This document shows positions 7,452-16,211 of a stretch of DNA of 25,123 nt, one piece after another (the first letter of the stretch is position 1; every line of letters begins with the position of its first letter). A model generated the notes under the pieces. It saw only the letters and a list, made by a program, of their open reading frames with translations, did no database searches and was not told the origin of the DNA. The DNA is from UMGS1307 sp964523005 (GTDB lineage Bacteria > Bacillota > Clostridia > Oscillospirales > CAG-382), in contig CAZFZL010000006.1 in assembly GCA_964523005.1 (NCBI GenBank), positions 1 to 25,123 on the forward strand. Direction: 5' to 3'. The position numbers and the translations under genes are program-made.

Positions 7452-8504
7452 ATGGCTGTATTGACCTATAAATGTCCGAGCTGCGGCGGCGGACTGAAAT
7501 TCGATGCGGAAAAACAGACTTTTTTGTGCGAATTCTGCGAGAGCACATTTACGAAGGAACAAGTGGAGTCGTTCGACCCCGCATCACAGGCGGAGATCAA
7601 AAACGATACGCAGGAGAGCGACAGCGCAAACGAAAGCGATACTACGATGCTCTATACCTGTCCGAGCTGCGGCGCGGAGATCGCGACCGACGCTACGACA
7701 GCGGCGACGTTCTGTTATTACTGCCATAACCCGGTCGTGCTGTCCGGGCGGCTCGACAAGGAATATCTGCCTTCAAAGGTGATACCGTTTGCGTTCGACA
7801 GGGACGAAGCAGTCAAACGCTTCATGGCATGGATAAAAAAGAAAAAATTCGTACCGAAGGACTTCTTCTCACAGTCGCAGGTTGAAAAAATAACGGGCAT
7901 TTACTTTCCGTATTGGCTTGTCGACAGCGACATCGACGGTGCATATAGCGCCAAGGGCATTAAGACGCGCGTATGGTGTGTCGGAGACATCGAATATACT
8001 GAAACGAGCACCTATGATCTGCAGCGCGCCGGCAGTGTCCACCTCGAGGACATAACAAAATGCGCGCTCAAAAAGCTCAACAAACAGCTCGTCGAAAGTG
8101 TTCAGCCGTTCGACGGCACGGGGATGCTCGATTTTTCGTCGGCGTATCTGCTGGGTTTTCAGGCGGAAAAACGCGACATAGAGCGTGAAGCGCTCGAGGC
8201 CGAGGTCAAAACCAACATAAAAGACTATACAGAGCGGCTTTTTCGCGACACAATAAACGGTTACGTTATCCGTTCGCAGCAAACGAACGCAAGCATCGTC
8301 AAGGCGGATTGGGAGTACACGCTCCTGCCGGTCTGGGCGCTGACCTATAAAAAGAACGACAAAATGTTCTATTACGCAATGAACGGACAGACGGGTAAGA
8401 TAAACGGTGAGCTTCCCGTCGACAAGGCAAAGCTGTGGCGCGTCGCCGGGATCGCGGCGGCTGTGCTGCTCGCGGTATCGCTTCTCATAGCGTACCTGAT
8501 ATAA
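7452..8504 (+). CDS. Double zinc-ribbon protein with C-terminal membrane anchor (TFIIB-type zinc ribbon family)
   Basis: This 350-residue protein has two four-cysteine zinc ribbons at its N-terminus: C8/C11 with C26/C29, and C70/C73 with C88/C91, all in CxxC knuckles. They are joined by a polar linker. A conserved middle part follows (KVIPFAFDRDEAVKRF, then IYFPYWLVDSDIDG), and a single transmembrane helix (about 330-349) ends the protein. Such proteins are annotated in Firmicutes as TFIIB-type zinc-ribbon containing, without known function. ATG 7452 is preferred over an in-frame start at 7419, because GGAAGGG lies 10 nt upstream of it and the first ribbon then begins at residue 8. The stop codon overlaps the ribosome site of the TPM gene. 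Confidence 0.75.
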   Translation: MAVLTYKCPSCGGGLKFDAEKQTFLCEFCESTFTKEQVESFDPASQAEIKNDTQESDSANESDTTMLYTCPSCGAEIATDATTAATFCYYCHNPVVLSGRLDKEYLPSKVIPFAFDRDEAVKRFMAWIKKKKFVPKDFFSQSQVEKITGIYFPYWLVDSDIDGAYSAKGIKTRVWCVGDIEYTETSTYDLQRAGSVHLEDITKCALKKLNKQLVESVQPFDGTGMLDFSSAYLLGFQAEKRDIEREALEAEVKTNIKDYTERLFRDTINGYVIRSQQTNASIVKADWEYTLLPVWALTYKKNDKMFYYAMNGQTGKINGELPVDKAKLWRVAGIAAAVLLAVSLLIAYLI

Positions 8505-8516
8505 GGAGGGCGGAAG

Positions 8517-9332
8517 ATGAAAAAATTGTTCTCATCGGCGCTTGCCGCTGTGCTTCTTATCGCGTGCATGATATGTGCTTCTGCCGATGCTGCGCTCGTC
8601 GTTGACAGTGCAAGCCTGTTCACGCAGGAACAAGCCGTGGAGCTTGCAGTGCGCGCACAGGGGATGTCTGAGAAATATCAGACCTCGGTCGTCATAGTTA
8701 CGACGAACGATGCGGGCGGCAAAGAATCGTCAGCATACGCAGACGACTTTTTCGATTACAACGGCTACGGCTACGGTTCGACATACGACGGCGTGCTGCT
8801 GCTTATCGACATGGATAACCGCAAGGTGTTCGTCTCGACCTCAGGCTACACAATCAACAATTTCGACTATGACCGCACGGAGGCTCTGCTCGACAGAGTG
8901 GTACCGTACGTGTCGGACGGCAGTTATTACGGCGCGGCATGCGCGTTTCTGAACGTCTGCGAGAATTATCTTGAAAACGAAGATAAAAATCCAAGCTATG
9001 TTTTCGACCCTGCAACGGGTACGATTGTAAAAAACAGGATGCTCACGTTTTTTGAAACCGTGATATGTCTTGCCGCCGCTGTCATTCTTATGCTTATCAT
9101 TGTCGCGGCGGTAAAGAAAAGCTACAAGGGCAACACAAAGGCAGATAACTACGCGCTGCATGAGCAGGGTAAGCTCGACCTTACACAGAACTCCGACACA
9201 CTCGTCAACAAAGTGGTAACGACGCGCCGTATACCGCGCAATCCACCGTCCTCCGGCGGCTCGTCAGGCGGAGGCGGCGGAAGGGTCTCTTCGTCGGGCA
9301 GAAGCCACGGCGGCGGAGGAAGAGGATTCTAA
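8517..9332 (+). CDS. TPM-domain (YgcG-like) secreted/membrane protein with Gly-rich tail
   Basis: The 271-residue protein has an N-terminal signal peptide (about residues 1-25, ending ASADA). A TPM domain follows (about 27-155; VDSASLFTQEQAVEL, then VVIVTTND, GVLLLIDMDNRKVFVSTSGY), then a transmembrane helix at 179-199. The low-complexity tail, about 238-271, is rich in Gly and Ser and ends GGGGRGF. TPM domains occur in the plant thylakoid protein TLP18.3 and in bacterial YgcG-type proteins, where a phosphatase or photosystem-repair activity has been discussed; the bacterial role is unclear. AAGGAGG overlaps the stop of the zinc-ribbon gene, so the two are coupled and probably function together at the membrane. 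Confidence 0.8.
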   Translation: MKKLFSSALAAVLLIACMICASADAALVVDSASLFTQEQAVELAVRAQGMSEKYQTSVVIVTTNDAGGKESSAYADDFFDYNGYGYGSTYDGVLLLIDMDNRKVFVSTSGYTINNFDYDRTEALLDRVVPYVSDGSYYGAACAFLNVCENYLENEDKNPSYVFDPATGTIVKNRMLTFFETVICLAAAVILMLIIVAAVKKSYKGNTKADNYALHEQGKLDLTQNSDTLVNKVVTTRRIPRNPPSSGGSSGGGGGRVSSSGRSHGGGGRGF

Positions 9333-9339
9333 ATGAAAA

Positions 9340-9373
9340 ATGACCTGCCGGCGATAAAAGCACGGCAGGTCAT
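9340..9373. terminator. Strong hairpin after the TPM gene (terminator-like)
   Basis: ATGACCTGCCG (9340-9350) pairs perfectly with CGGCAGGTCAT (9363-9373) around a 12-nt loop. There is no T-tract on the plus strand, but the A-run before it gives TTTTT on the minus strand. It may be a weak plus-strand terminator, a minus-strand terminator that blocks antisense transcription, or a leader structure of the ABC operon. Confidence 0.45.
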
Positions 9374-9411
9374 ATCCATTAATAAGCACATCGAATGAAA
9401 AGGACAAAGGC

Positions 9412-11133
9412 GTGAAGCTCATTTTTCGATATATCGGCAGGCACAAACGGATATTTTTCCTGTCGGCGTTTTTTCTGACCGGAGAAGCCGCCGCTGACCT
9501 GCTGCAGCCGACGTTCATGGCGAAGATCGTCGACAACGGTGTTGCCGACGCCGACACGGGGATGATAATTTCATACGGGCTTACGATGCTTGCGATAGCG
9601 CTTGCCGGCGCGCTCTGCGCCGTGATGCGAAACATCTTTGCCGGAATGACTTCTCAGGCGGTCGGTCACGAGCTGCGTTGTGATATGTACGACAGCGTGA
9701 TGGCGCTTTCGACCGAAAACATAGACGCGCTTCGTCCGTCATCCGTGATAACGCGCATGACTAACGACGTCACTCAGGTGCAGGATTTCGTCACGAGCAG
9801 TATGCGTATGATGGTCAAAGCGCCGATCGTCTGCATCGGCGCGACGCTGCTGATAATATTGCAGTCACCGCGGCAGACGCCGGTCATTGCCGGTGTGCTG
9901 GCGGTGGGTGCGCTGCTGATATTTCTGAACATCAGGATCGGATATCCGCGCTTCGGGATCCTTCAGAAAACACAGGACGCTCTCAACAAGGTCAGCCGTG
10001 AGTTTCTTTCGTCCGTGCGCGTCGTCAAAGCGTTCAACGCAGAGCCGGGTGAGACGGAAAAATTTAATACCGCCTGCGCCGATACGGCGAGAGCAGCCAC
10101 GAAAGCTCATCGCACGGCGGCTGTGTTCGTACCGCTGATAAATCTGACCGTCAATTTCGGCACTGTGTTGATTCTTGTGATGGCACAGAGCGGTGACGCT
10201 TCGCAGATAGGACGGCTCATCGCGTCCGTTAACTACATGACGCAGGTGGCGTTTGCGCTCGGTATGATTTCGAATACGCTTAACATCGCCGCGCGTGCCG
10301 CCGCATCGTCGGCAAGGATAAACGAGGTGCTCGAAGAGAAGCCAACACAGCGAGCCGCGGCATCGCCCGTTGTGCTCAGCAAAGACGGCTCACTCGAATT
10401 CCGGGATGTTTCGTTCGCCTATTCAGGCTCGGCGCGCAGTGCGCTCAGCCATATAAGCTTTTACGTGAGTCCGGGGGAGACTGTAGGAATTATCGGAGCG
10501 ACGGGCAGCGGAAAATCGACGCTCGTGAGCCTTGTGCTGCGTCTATACGACGCAAACGGCGGACAAGTGCTCATCGACGGCACCGACGTTACGCGGGCGG
10601 ACTCGTCATCGCTTCATGCGGCAGTGGCTGCGGTAACGCAAAAGACACTGCTTTTTACTGGAACAATAAGAGATAATATAGCGTGGGGCTGCCCGGATGC
10701 GCCTTTTGAAGCGGTGGAAAAGGCGTCGCGCGCCGCGTGTGCAGATACGTTCATATGCGCGTCGCCCGACGGGTATGATACTGTGCTCGGGCAGGGCGGC
10801 GTAAACCTTTCCGGCGGACAGAAGCAAAGGCTTACGATAGCCAGAGCACTGATAATGAAGCCGAAGATACTCATTCTTGACGACTGCACGAGCGCGCTGG
10901 ACGCAAAGATCGAAAAAGCAGTGCTCGACAACATAAGGGAATACGCGAAGGACACGACTGTACTTACAGTCAGCCAGCGTGTCAGCTCAGTCATGCGCGC
11001 CGACCGCGTGCTGTGTATTGAAGACGGCGTCGTCTGCGGCTTCGCGCCGCACGGACAGCTGCTGCGCGACTGCCCGGCATACAGAGAGATATACCGTTCC
11101 CAGATCGGGGGTGCTGACGATGGCTGCGAATGA
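9412..11133 (+). CDS. ABC exporter half-transporter A (degenerate ATPase site subunit)
   Basis: This 573-residue protein has an N-terminal six-helix ABC exporter membrane domain and a C-terminal ATPase domain. Visible motifs are Walker A GATGSGKST (362-370), Q-loop Q410, canonical signature LSGGQ (466-470) and Walker B ILILD (486-490). The usual catalytic Glu after Walker B is Asp491, and the switch His is Gln522 (VSQRV). This is the pattern of the non-catalytic subunit of heterodimeric exporters such as TM287/288 and BmrCD. The GTG start has AAGGA about 8 nt upstream. The next gene overlaps it by 14 nt and encodes the complementary subunit. Substrate unknown; multidrug-type exporters share this layout. 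Confidence 0.9.
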   Translation: MKLIFRYIGRHKRIFFLSAFFLTGEAAADLLQPTFMAKIVDNGVADADTGMIISYGLTMLAIALAGALCAVMRNIFAGMTSQAVGHELRCDMYDSVMALSTENIDALRPSSVITRMTNDVTQVQDFVTSSMRMMVKAPIVCIGATLLIILQSPRQTPVIAGVLAVGALLIFLNIRIGYPRFGILQKTQDALNKVSREFLSSVRVVKAFNAEPGETEKFNTACADTARAATKAHRTAAVFVPLINLTVNFGTVLILVMAQSGDASQIGRLIASVNYMTQVAFALGMISNTLNIAARAAASSARINEVLEEKPTQRAAASPVVLSKDGSLEFRDVSFAYSGSARSALSHISFYVSPGETVGIIGATGSGKSTLVSLVLRLYDANGGQVLIDGTDVTRADSSSLHAAVAAVTQKTLLFTGTIRDNIAWGCPDAPFEAVEKASRAACADTFICASPDGYDTVLGQGGVNLSGGQKQRLTIARALIMKPKILILDDCTSALDAKIEKAVLDNIREYAKDTTVLTVSQRVSSVMRADRVLCIEDGVVCGFAPHGQLLRDCPAYREIYRSQIGGADDGCE

Positions 11134-12925
11134 TTTCACGCCGCCGCCGGCAAACTCAGGCGGCATATCGCGTCCCGGACGCATAAAAGTACACGAGAGG
11201 CCCAAGGATATGAAGGGCACGCTGCGCAGGCTTTGGACGCTCACGAAGGGCCATAGGCAGGGGCTCGGAACGGTGATGCTGCTGTCGGCGTTCGCGTGCG
11301 CGGCGGTGATAATTCCGCCGCTGGTTATAGGCAAAACAATCGAAGCGATCGAAGGAGGAAGTGCTGCCCGGGCGCTTACAGCGGCGCTTGCGGCAGTGTA
11401 TATCTGCGACTGGCTCGCACGGTTTTTGCAACAGTATCTCATGGCTGCCGCAGCGCAGCGCCTCGTTTATCGGATACGCAGCGCGCTTTTCGCTTCGATG
11501 ATAAAGCTGCCGCTTTCGTTTTTTGATAAACACAGGCACGGAGAGCTTATGAGCCGGCTCACCAACGACGTCGAAAGCATAAGCACGACGCTTTCAAATT
11601 CGCTCTCACAGCTTATGACATATTCGTTCACCGTCGTCGGAATATTTGCGGTGATGCTTTTTCTCAGCCCGTATCTCACTGCCGTCGCGCTCATCGGTGT
11701 CGGACTGATATTTCTGATCACACGCGCAGTGACAAAGCGCACGCGCAAGCTCTTTGCATCTCAGCAGCGAACGCTCGGGAGAATGAACGGCACCGTCGAG
11801 GAAAACGTATCCGGACTCAATGTGATAAAGGCGTTTTGCCGCACGGAGCGCTCGCGGAGTGAGTTTACAAAATGCAGCGCCGAGCTTCAGCACATCTCCA
11901 CAAAAGCGCTCATATGGTCCGGGCTGCTTATGCCGATGACAAATGTCATCAACAATCTCGGCTTCGTAGCCGTCTCCGTCGTCAGCGGTATCCTGGCAGT
12001 TAACGGCATGATAACGGTCGGCATGATATCGAGCTTTCTGCTCTATGTCAGACAGTTCACGCGCCCGTTTGTAGAGATCGCAAACATCTACAACAACTTT
12101 CAGACGGCGCTTGCCGGAGCGGAGCGCGTGTTTGAGATAATGGACGAAAAGCACGAGCCGCCGGACGCGCCCGATGCGCTTCCTCTCGAAAACATACGCG
12201 GCTTCGTTGAGTTCAGGGACGTCGTTTTCGGATACGACGAAAAGCTCCCCATTCTGCAGGGCTTTTCGCTGAAGATCCCGGCAGGGACGAAAGCGGCGAT
12301 AGTCGGCGAAACGGGCGCCGGAAAAACGACGCTCATAAACCTGCTCACGCGGTTTTATGACGTTCAGGGCGGTATGATACTGCTCGACGGTCACAGCATA
12401 TGTGATTACAGACGGCACGATCTGCGAAACGCGTTCGGGACAGTGCTTCAGGACACGGCGCTGTTCGCCGAATCGATACGCGAAAACATCTGCTGCGGAA
12501 GGAAAAATGTGACGGACGGTCAGCTTCGTGCCGCCGCGAAGGCGGCAGGCGCGGATTCGTTCATAGAACGGCTGCCGGACGGTTATGATACAGTGCTCGA
12601 GCAGGGCGGAGCCGAGCTGAGTCAGGGCGAACGGCAGCTTATAACGATTGCGCGTGCGATGCTTACCGACGCTCCGTTGCTCATACTTGACGAGGCGACA
12701 AGCTCCGTCGACACTGTCACCGAGCAGAAAATACGCGCGGCAGTACTGAATCTCACGGCAGGACGCACGTCGTTTATCATCGCTCACCGCCTGAGTACGG
12801 TGCGCTCGTCCGATGTGATAATCGTCATGGATCACGGCACCGTAGCCGAAAAAGGCACGCATACCGCGCTTATGGCACAAAACGGACTGTATGCGCAGAT
12901 GTACAGAGCGCAGACCGGTTCGTAA
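11120..12925 (+). CDS. ABC exporter half-transporter B (catalytic subunit)
   Basis: The 601-residue partner has a Pro-rich N-terminal extension (about residues 1-30), an exporter membrane domain with SFFDKHRHGELMSRLTNDVE (134-153), and an ATPase domain. Motifs are Walker A GETGAGKTT (396-404), Q444, signature LSQGE (500-504, non-canonical), Walker B LLILDE with catalytic E525, and switch H556 (IAHRLS). Intact Walker B/His with a deviant signature mirrors subunit A, so the heterodimer would have one competent site (B Walker motifs with A signature) and one degenerate site. The frame is open upstream inside subunit A, but ATG 11120 with a nearby GGGGG-type ribosome site fits the family. A bidirectional terminator follows. 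Confidence 0.9.
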   Translation: MAANDFTPPPANSGGISRPGRIKVHERPKDMKGTLRRLWTLTKGHRQGLGTVMLLSAFACAAVIIPPLVIGKTIEAIEGGSAARALTAALAAVYICDWLARFLQQYLMAAAAQRLVYRIRSALFASMIKLPLSFFDKHRHGELMSRLTNDVESISTTLSNSLSQLMTYSFTVVGIFAVMLFLSPYLTAVALIGVGLIFLITRAVTKRTRKLFASQQRTLGRMNGTVEENVSGLNVIKAFCRTERSRSEFTKCSAELQHISTKALIWSGLLMPMTNVINNLGFVAVSVVSGILAVNGMITVGMISSFLLYVRQFTRPFVEIANIYNNFQTALAGAERVFEIMDEKHEPPDAPDALPLENIRGFVEFRDVVFGYDEKLPILQGFSLKIPAGTKAAIVGETGAGKTTLINLLTRFYDVQGGMILLDGHSICDYRRHDLRNAFGTVLQDTALFAESIRENICCGRKNVTDGQLRAAAKAAGADSFIERLPDGYDTVLEQGGAELSQGERQLITIARAMLTDAPLLILDEATSSVDTVTEQKIRAAVLNLTAGRTSFIIAHRLSTVRSSDVIIVMDHGTVAEKGTHTALMAQNGLYAQMYRAQTGS

Positions 12926-12949
12926 AAAAGCAAAACCGCAAAAAAAACA

Positions 12950-12984
12950 GCCGCGGAGACATAATAGGCTCCGCGGCGCTTTTT
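12950..12984. terminator. Bidirectional terminator between the ABC operon and DUF1846 gene
   Basis: GCCGCGGAG (12950-12958) pairs with CTCCGCGGC (12969-12977) and is followed by GCTTTTT on the plus strand. On the minus strand the same stem is followed by a run of eight T. It serves both convergent operons. Confidence 0.85.
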
Positions 12985-12992
12985 CGTGAAAA

Positions 12993-14492
12993 TTATTTAT
13001 GGAACAGTTTTTTCGTCTGATACTTCGGCTCGCACGTCAGGTTGATGCCGAGCTTCTTGAGCGTCGATTCGTCGACCTGCGACAGGATGACGCTTGAGTG
13101 CATTTCGCAGCCCTTGAGCATATGAAGCTTTTCGAGCGCGAACGCGGCGACCGGGTTCGTTGCCGCGCATATTGACAGCGCAACGAGCACCTCATCGGTG
13201 TGCAGCCGCGGATTGTGGTTGCCGAGATATGTCGTTTTGAGGTCCTGTACCGGCTCGATGACGACGGGAGAGATCAGAAGCATATTGTCCGATATTCCTC
13301 CGAGCGCCTTGAGCGCGTTGAGCAGCATCGCGGAGGACGCGCCGAGCAGTGCCGAGGTCTTCCCCGTTATTATTCTGCCGTCGTTGAGCTCTATCGCCGC
13401 CGCGGGCGCTCCCGTCGATTCGGCTTTGTCAAGCGCCGCTCTTACAACGGGACGGTCGTTTTCACTGACACCCGCCTGCTTCATGAGCAGCTCGATCTTG
13501 TATACCTCTTCTTCGCTGCCTATGCCCTTGCGCAGCGAACAGCACGCCGAGTAATAGCGTCTGATTATTTCGTCCTTTGCCGCCTGACGCACCACTATGT
13601 CGTCGGTTATGCAGTTGCCTGCCATATTGACTCCCATGTCGGTCGGAGATTTGTACGGCGAAGCACCGTATATGCGCTCGAATATTGCGTTGAGCACCGG
13701 GAAGATCTCAACGTCGCGGTTATAATTGACGGTCGTGACGCCGTACGCCTCAAGGTGGAACGGGTCGATCATGTTTACGTCGCTCAGGTCTGCCGTCGCC
13801 GCCTCATATGCGAGGTTGACCGGGTGCTTTAGCGGCAGATTCCATATCGGGAACGTCTCGAATTTTGCGTAGCCTGCTTTATTGCCTCTCATATGCTCAT
13901 GGTAGAGCTGTGAGAGACACACCGCCATTTTTCCGCTGCCGGGACCGGGCGCGGTCACGACGACAAGGGAACGCGAGGTTTCTATGTATTGGTTCTTGCC
14001 GTAGCCGTCGTCGCTTACGATGAGCGGTACGTTCGACGGGTATCCGGTTATCGGATAGTGCAGATAAGTCTTCAGCCCGAGCGTTTTCAGGCGGTGCATG
14101 AACGAATCGGCGGCCGGCTGGCTGTTGTACTGCGTTATTACTACGCTGCCGACGAAAAGCCCGATGCCGCGGAACGCATCGATGAGCCTGAGAACGTCAA
14201 GGTCGTAAGTTATGCCGAGATCGCCGCGCAGCTTGTTCTTTTCGATGTCGGCTGCGTTTATGACGATGACGACCTCCGCGGAGTCCTTCAGTTCGAGGAG
14301 CATCCGCACCTTACTGTCGGGCGCGAAGCCCGGAAGCACTCGCGAGGCGTGATAGTCGTCAAAGAGCTTCCCTCCGAATTCAAGATACAGCTTTCCTCCG
14401 AACTGTGAGATGCGCTCGCGGATGTGTTCGGATTGTGTGAGGATGTATTTGTTACTGTCGAAACCGAGGCGATCCATTGTTATCTGCGGCAT
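12993..14492 (-). CDS. DUF1846 / UPF0371 family protein
   Basis: This 499-residue protein is recognisable as a UPF0371/DUF1846 member by its start (GFDSNKYILTQSEHIRERI), the FGGKLYLEFGGKLFDDYHA block, and the C-terminal LGNHNPRLHTDEVLVALSIC. A loop VTAPGPGSGKMAV resembles a phosphate-binding loop and suggests nucleotide binding; the biochemical function is not established as far as I know. An in-frame ATG at 14510 exists, but the GAAAGGAAG ribosome site lies between it and the second ATG (14492), so 14492 is the chosen start. It is the last gene of the ktrB-ktrA-antiporter operon and ends at the bidirectional terminator. Confidence 0.85.
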   Translation of the reverse strand: MPQITMDRLGFDSNKYILTQSEHIRERISQFGGKLYLEFGGKLFDDYHASRVLPGFAPDSKVRMLLELKDSAEVVIVINAADIEKNKLRGDLGITYDLDVLRLIDAFRGIGLFVGSVVITQYNSQPAADSFMHRLKTLGLKTYLHYPITGYPSNVPLIVSDDGYGKNQYIETSRSLVVVTAPGPGSGKMAVCLSQLYHEHMRGNKAGYAKFETFPIWNLPLKHPVNLAYEAATADLSDVNMIDPFHLEAYGVTTVNYNRDVEIFPVLNAIFERIYGASPYKSPTDMGVNMAGNCITDDIVVRQAAKDEIIRRYYSACCSLRKGIGSEEEVYKIELLMKQAGVSENDRPVVRAALDKAESTGAPAAAIELNDGRIITGKTSALLGASSAMLLNALKALGGISDNMLLISPVVIEPVQDLKTTYLGNHNPRLHTDEVLVALSICAATNPVAAFALEKLHMLKGCEMHSSVILSQVDESTLKKLGINLTCEPKYQTKKLFHK

Positions 14493-14520
14493 AAAACCGC
14501 TTCCTTTCATACTTTTCGGT

Positions 14521-15525
14521 CTATAGCACTATACCGGTGCACAGAAGCACAAGATATACGGCGTAAATGCAAAGCAGGATGATTCCCGTAACACGAGAGA
14601 ACCTTTTCGTGATAAGTGCCGGAACGACAATGATCAGCGTCGCGAGCAGACACATCGGCATATCAAGCCTTATGCTCTGCGCACTGACCGGAAGGTCGCT
14701 CCCCGAGACGATTCTGCACAAAGGCATTATGAGGCATATATCGATCGTGTTTGCGCCGATGATGTTTCCGGCGGAAAGCGACGCCTGCTTTTTAATTATT
14801 GCTGTAATCGTCGTCACAAGCTCAGGCAGCGACGTGCCTATCGCGACGAAGGTCACGGCGATAAGGCTCTCAGGAACGCCGAGCAACGCGGCAAGCTTGC
14901 TTCCGTTGTCGACGAGCAGGTCGGCACCCACGACTATTCCGGCGGCGCCGGCGGCGAATTTTAATATGTTTATTACAACCGTCTTTGCGTCCTTTGCGAC
15001 GGTGGTCTCTTCCTTGACTATTTTTGCGGCAAGCGGTGAATCCTCAAGCGAAACATCCAGCAGCTCGCGCCCTTTTTTGCCTGATATGAGGTTGTCCGTT
15101 ATGAACACGGCAAAAAGCAGCATCAGAATTATCGTTCCTGTAAGCCCGAACGATCCGCCGAAAGAAAACGCCGTTACAACCGCGACCGAGACGCAAAGCA
15201 GGAGACCCTTTATCATATAATCCCTGCGTCTGATAACTGATGGGATGCAGGTGAGCGCGATTCCCATAATCAGCGCCGAGTTGGCTGTGACAGAGCCTAT
15301 CGCGTTGCCGATCGCCATATCGTTTTTGCCGTCTGCCGCGGCTACTATCGAAACGATAAGCTCAGGCAGTGTTGTAGCAATGCTCACTATCGTCGCGCCG
15401 ACGACAAATTGCGGTATTCCGGTGACCTCTGCGATCCAGCAGGCGGCATCTACGAACCAGTCACCACCCTTGACGATGAGCACAAGCCCGAGAATAAATA
15501 AAATAATTGTAAGAAAAATTTCCAT
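14521..15525 (-). CDS. CaCA-family calcium/sodium antiporter (YrbG-like)
   Basis: This 334-residue, roughly ten-helix membrane protein has two inverted alpha-repeats. Repeat 1 is GATIVSIATTLPEL (43-56), then GNAIGSVTAN (73-82). Repeat 2 is AVTFVAIGTSLPEL (223-236), then GNIIGANTID (253-262). The ion-binding glutamates are E55 and E235. The usual GTS of repeat 1 is ATT, and the usual GSN motifs are GSV and GAN, so ion preference may differ from standard Na+/Ca2+ exchangers. A variable acidic loop (about 148-180) joins the halves. No strong ribosome site is seen; the start lies 3 nt after the ktrA stop, so translation is probably coupled. Operon partners suggest a role in K+/Na+/Ca2+ homeostasis. 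Confidence 0.88.
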   Translation of the reverse strand: MEIFLTIILFILGLVLIVKGGDWFVDAACWIAEVTGIPQFVVGATIVSIATTLPELIVSIVAAADGKNDMAIGNAIGSVTANSALIMGIALTCIPSVIRRRDYMIKGLLLCVSVAVVTAFSFGGSFGLTGTIILMLLFAVFITDNLISGKKGRELLDVSLEDSPLAAKIVKEETTVAKDAKTVVINILKFAAGAAGIVVGADLLVDNGSKLAALLGVPESLIAVTFVAIGTSLPELVTTITAIIKKQASLSAGNIIGANTIDICLIMPLCRIVSGSDLPVSAQSIRLDMPMCLLATLIIVVPALITKRFSRVTGIILLCIYAVYLVLLCTGIVL

Positions 15526-15528
15526 ATC

Positions 15529-16182
15529 TTATTTTGTCAGCTTTTCTATGCTGTCGTTCTGACCTATGATGATAAGCGTTTCCTCTGCCCCGAATTTCCT
15601 TTCGGGGTCGGCGAAAAGCTTAAAATCACCGGTGACATCGAGTGTTGCGATTATGTTGACACCGAAACGCTGACGTACATTAAGCTCCTTGATCGAGCGC
15701 CCGACCCATTTGCGCGGCGTTTTCAGTTCGACTATCGAGAAATCCTTTGAATATTCGATGAATCCGAGAACATCGGTCTTGCTGAGCGCGTAAGCGGTTT
15801 TGAGCGCCATGTCTTTTTCCGGGAATACGATCTGGTCGGCGCCCACGCGCGAAAGCACCTTACTGTGCCGGTCGCTCAGAGCACGCGCAACTATTTTGCG
15901 AAGACCCATTTCCTTGAGCATCAGCGTTACAAGGATGCTGTCCTGCATATGTTGACCGAGGCAGACAATAGCACAATCGTAGCTTTTCACGCCTGCCGCC
16001 TTCAGCACCGCCTCGTCGGTTGCGTCGCCGACGACGGCGTTTGTCACCTTGTCGGCGATCTCGCTTATCTGCTTGTCATCAATGTCGATTACAAGCACCT
16101 GATTTCCTCTCGACGCAAGCGTTTCGGCGAGTGTTCTGCCGAAGTTGCCCAGTCCTATGATACAAAACGACGTAAGTCTCAT
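15529..16182 (-). CDS. ktrA: K+ channel/transporter regulatory subunit KtrA (TrkA family)
   Basis: The 217-residue protein has an N-terminal RCK/TrkA-N Rossmann domain with GLGNFG (10-15) and the acidic strand end VIDID (31-35) that favours NAD(H)/adenine nucleotide binding. A C-terminal RCK_C domain (about 135-217) ends EETLIIIGQNDSIEKL. A single RCK unit of this size is KtrA-like and forms an octameric ring under KtrB, gating K+ uptake in response to ATP/ADP; in Firmicutes the C-terminal domain can bind c-di-AMP (family knowledge, not visible here). The ribosome site AAAGGA precedes the ATG. It lies 29 nt after ktrB and 3 nt before the antiporter. Confidence 0.93.
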   Translation of the reverse strand: MRLTSFCIIGLGNFGRTLAETLASRGNQVLVIDIDDKQISEIADKVTNAVVGDATDEAVLKAAGVKSYDCAIVCLGQHMQDSILVTLMLKEMGLRKIVARALSDRHSKVLSRVGADQIVFPEKDMALKTAYALSKTDVLGFIEYSKDFSIVELKTPRKWVGRSIKELNVRQRFGVNIIATLDVTGDFKLFADPERKFGAEETLIIIGQNDSIEKLTK

Positions 16183-16211
16183 TTTTCATTGTTTCCTTTC
16201 ATTTGCCGGGG

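Noticed and set aside
9395..9415. A six-codon upstream open frame (MKRTKA) overlapping the GTG start of ABC subunit A
   Set aside because: Too short to support by itself; its start sits just upstream of the ribosome site used for the main gene. A coupling role is possible but not shown.
11606..12880. A 424-codon open frame on the minus strand opposite the second ABC gene
   Set aside because: It lies wholly antisense to a well-supported ABC transporter, has biased Arg/Tyr/His-rich composition and no recognisable domain; a shadow of codon usage.
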